This document shows positions 21,007 to 22,049 of a stretch of 22,049 bases of DNA, one piece after another (within the stretch, counting starts at the first letter, position 1; each line of letters starts with the position of its first letter). Both the position numbers and the translations under genes were made by a program. Origin of the DNA: DASYTH01 sp035762905. GTDB lineage: Bacteria > Actinomycetota > Actinomycetes > Mycobacteriales > Pseudonocardiaceae. The notes under the pieces are model-generated. The model did no database searches and was not told the DNA's origin. It worked only from the letters and a program-made list of their open reading frames with translations. The stretch spans positions 1 through 22,049 of the forward strand of contig NZ_DASUCC010000091.1 of the NCBI RefSeq assembly GCF_035762905.1, read 5' to 3'.

Positions 21007-22049
21007 GTGTTCAACACTTCCGACGAGGTCCTGAGCTTCATCTCCGACGAAGAGGTGAAGTTCGTCGACGTCCGGTTCTGCGACCTGCCGGGCATTATGC
21101 AGCACTTCACGGTGCCGGCCCAGTTCTTCAACGAGGACGCGATCAACGAGGGTCTCGCGTTCGACGGCTCGTCCGTACGTGGATTCCAGCAGATCCACGA
21201 ATCGGACATGCTGCTGCTGCCGGACTTCGCCACGTCACGGCTCGACCCGTTCCGGGACAACAAGACCCTCATCATCAACTTCTTCGTGCACGACCCGTTC
21301 ACCCGCGAGGCGTACAGTCGTGACCCGCGCAACATCGCCCGCAAGGCCGAGCTGTACCTGGCCGAGTCGGGCATTGCCGACACCGCGTACTTCGGACCGG
21401 AGGCGGAGTTCTACATCTTCGACTCCATCCGTCACGAGACGAGCCCGCACCAGGCGTACTACTACATCGACTCGGTCGAGGGCTGGTGGAACACCGGTCG
21501 CGAGGAGTCGGGCGGCAACCGCGGCTACAAGACCACCTACAAGGGCGGCTACTTCCCGGTGCCGCCGGTCGACCACTACGCCGACCTGCGCGACTCGATG
21601 GTCACCGCGCTCGGCAACGTCGGGATCCAGGTCGAGCGCGCGCACCACGAGGTCGGCACCGCCGGCCAGGCCGAGATCAACTACAAGTTCGACACGCTGC
21701 TGCACGCCGGCGACTCGCTCATGCTCTTCAAGTACGTCGTGAAGAACGTGGCCTGGCAGGCCGGCAAGACCGCGACCTTCATGCCGAAGCCACTGTTCGG
21801 TGACAACGGCTCCGGCATGCACGTGCACCAGTCGCTGTGGAACGGCGGCGAGCCGCTGTTCTACGACGAGACCGGCTACGGCGGCCTCTCCGACATGGCC
21901 CGCCACTACATCGGCGGCATCCTGAAGCACGCCCCGGCGCTGCTGGCGTTCACCAACCCGACGGTGAACTCCTACCGCCGCCTGGTCAAGGGCTTCGAGG
22001 CTCCGGTCAACATGGTTTACTCGCAGGGCAACCGCTCCGCCGGTATCCG
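21007..22049 (+). CDS. glnA: glutamine synthetase type I (partial, 3' end outside window)
   Basis: GTG 21007 is preceded by AAGGAG 9 nt upstream. The visible 347 residues cover about three quarters of the usual 470-480. Conserved elements are AFDGSSVRGF (51-60), metal ligands Glu132 and Glu134 in GPEAEFYIF, Glu215 and Glu223 in HHEVGTAGQAEIN, His272 in NGSGMHVHQS, and NRSAGI at the window edge, where the next codon begins CG, as expected for Arg. The enzyme makes glutamine from glutamate, ammonia and ATP as a dodecamer. The adenylylation tyrosine lies beyond the window. Expression is probably under GlnR (20913-20950). Confidence 0.97.
   Translation, partial: MFNTSDEVLSFISDEEVKFVDVRFCDLPGIMQHFTVPAQFFNEDAINEGLAFDGSSVRGFQQIHESDMLLLPDFATSRLDPFRDNKTLIINFFVHDPFTREAYSRDPRNIARKAELYLAESGIADTAYFGPEAEFYIFDSIRHETSPHQAYYYIDSVEGWWNTGREESGGNRGYKTTYKGGYFPVPPVDHYADLRDSMVTALGNVGIQVERAHHEVGTAGQAEINYKFDTLLHAGDSLMLFKYVVKNVAWQAGKTATFMPKPLFGDNGSGMHVHQSLWNGGEPLFYDETGYGGLSDMARHYIGGILKHAPALLAFTNPTVNSYRRLVKGFEAPVNMVYSQGNRSAGI

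Noticed and set aside
1..22049. CRISPR arrays, complete insertion sequences, integrases or biosynthetic clusters
   Set aside because: No spaced repeats, transposase motifs, integrase-tRNA junction or assembly-line enzymes were found; the tRNA-fMet gene is not followed by an integrase.

Overview
The window is high-GC actinobacterial chromosome. Gene content and order point to the Mycobacteriales/Pseudonocardiales, most likely a Pseudonocardiaceae member; this is inference from gene families, not a database search. Markers are WhiB7 with its AT-hook, UvrD2 with a C-terminal HRDC domain, UPF0182, DUF4191, DUF742, a GlnR-type operator before glnA, and frequent TANNNT -10 boxes placed 6-8 nt before start codons, as in leaderless genes.

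Layout. (1) 1-1980 is an eroded accessory margin: a pentapeptide-repeat gene whose membrane N-terminus lies in another frame, a decayed cyclase-like gene on the other strand, and about 400 bp with no recognisable gene. (2) 1981-2153 holds the initiator tRNA-fMet on the minus strand, with its own promoter and terminator. (3) 2165-11396 matches the M. tuberculosis order Rv3193c-Rv3197: UPF0182 membrane protein, a small conserved protein, a PDZ/Lon-like membrane protease, a DUF2342 zincin-like protein, a YgjP-type metallopeptidase, an E1/cyclodehydratase-like protein and an ABC1 atypical kinase. (4) 11397-14004 is an insertion relative to that order: a truncated AbiEi-like gene, a small zinc-ribbon protein, a SAM methyltransferase and a lone DUF742 protein. 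(5) 14091-15220 is the whiB7 locus: a promoter with an AT-rich block before the -35, a 68-codon upstream ORF with a near-perfect Shine-Dalgarno, an intrinsic terminator 57 nt before whiB7, whiB7 itself, and an 83-residue basic protein coupled to it by an ATGA overlap. (6) uvrD2 follows, completing the Rv3197-whiB7-uvrD2 neighbourhood. (7) From 17430 the order switches to that around Rv2219-Rv2220: DUF4191, RDD protein and glnA, with an orphan sensor histidine kinase between DUF4191 and RDD.

How the parts may work together. The whiB7 segment reads as a complete antibiotic-responsive switch: translation of the upstream ORF probably decides whether transcription passes the terminator, and the product then activates its own promoter. 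The neighbouring block of three protease-like genes, an E1-like protein and an atypical kinase is conserved but of unknown function. The glnA end is ordinary nitrogen metabolism with a four-half-site GlnR box. The most novel-looking items are the whiB7-coupled small protein, the long upstream ORF with a possible antiterminator inside its last codons, and the palindrome that encodes the last residues and stop codons of two convergent genes.
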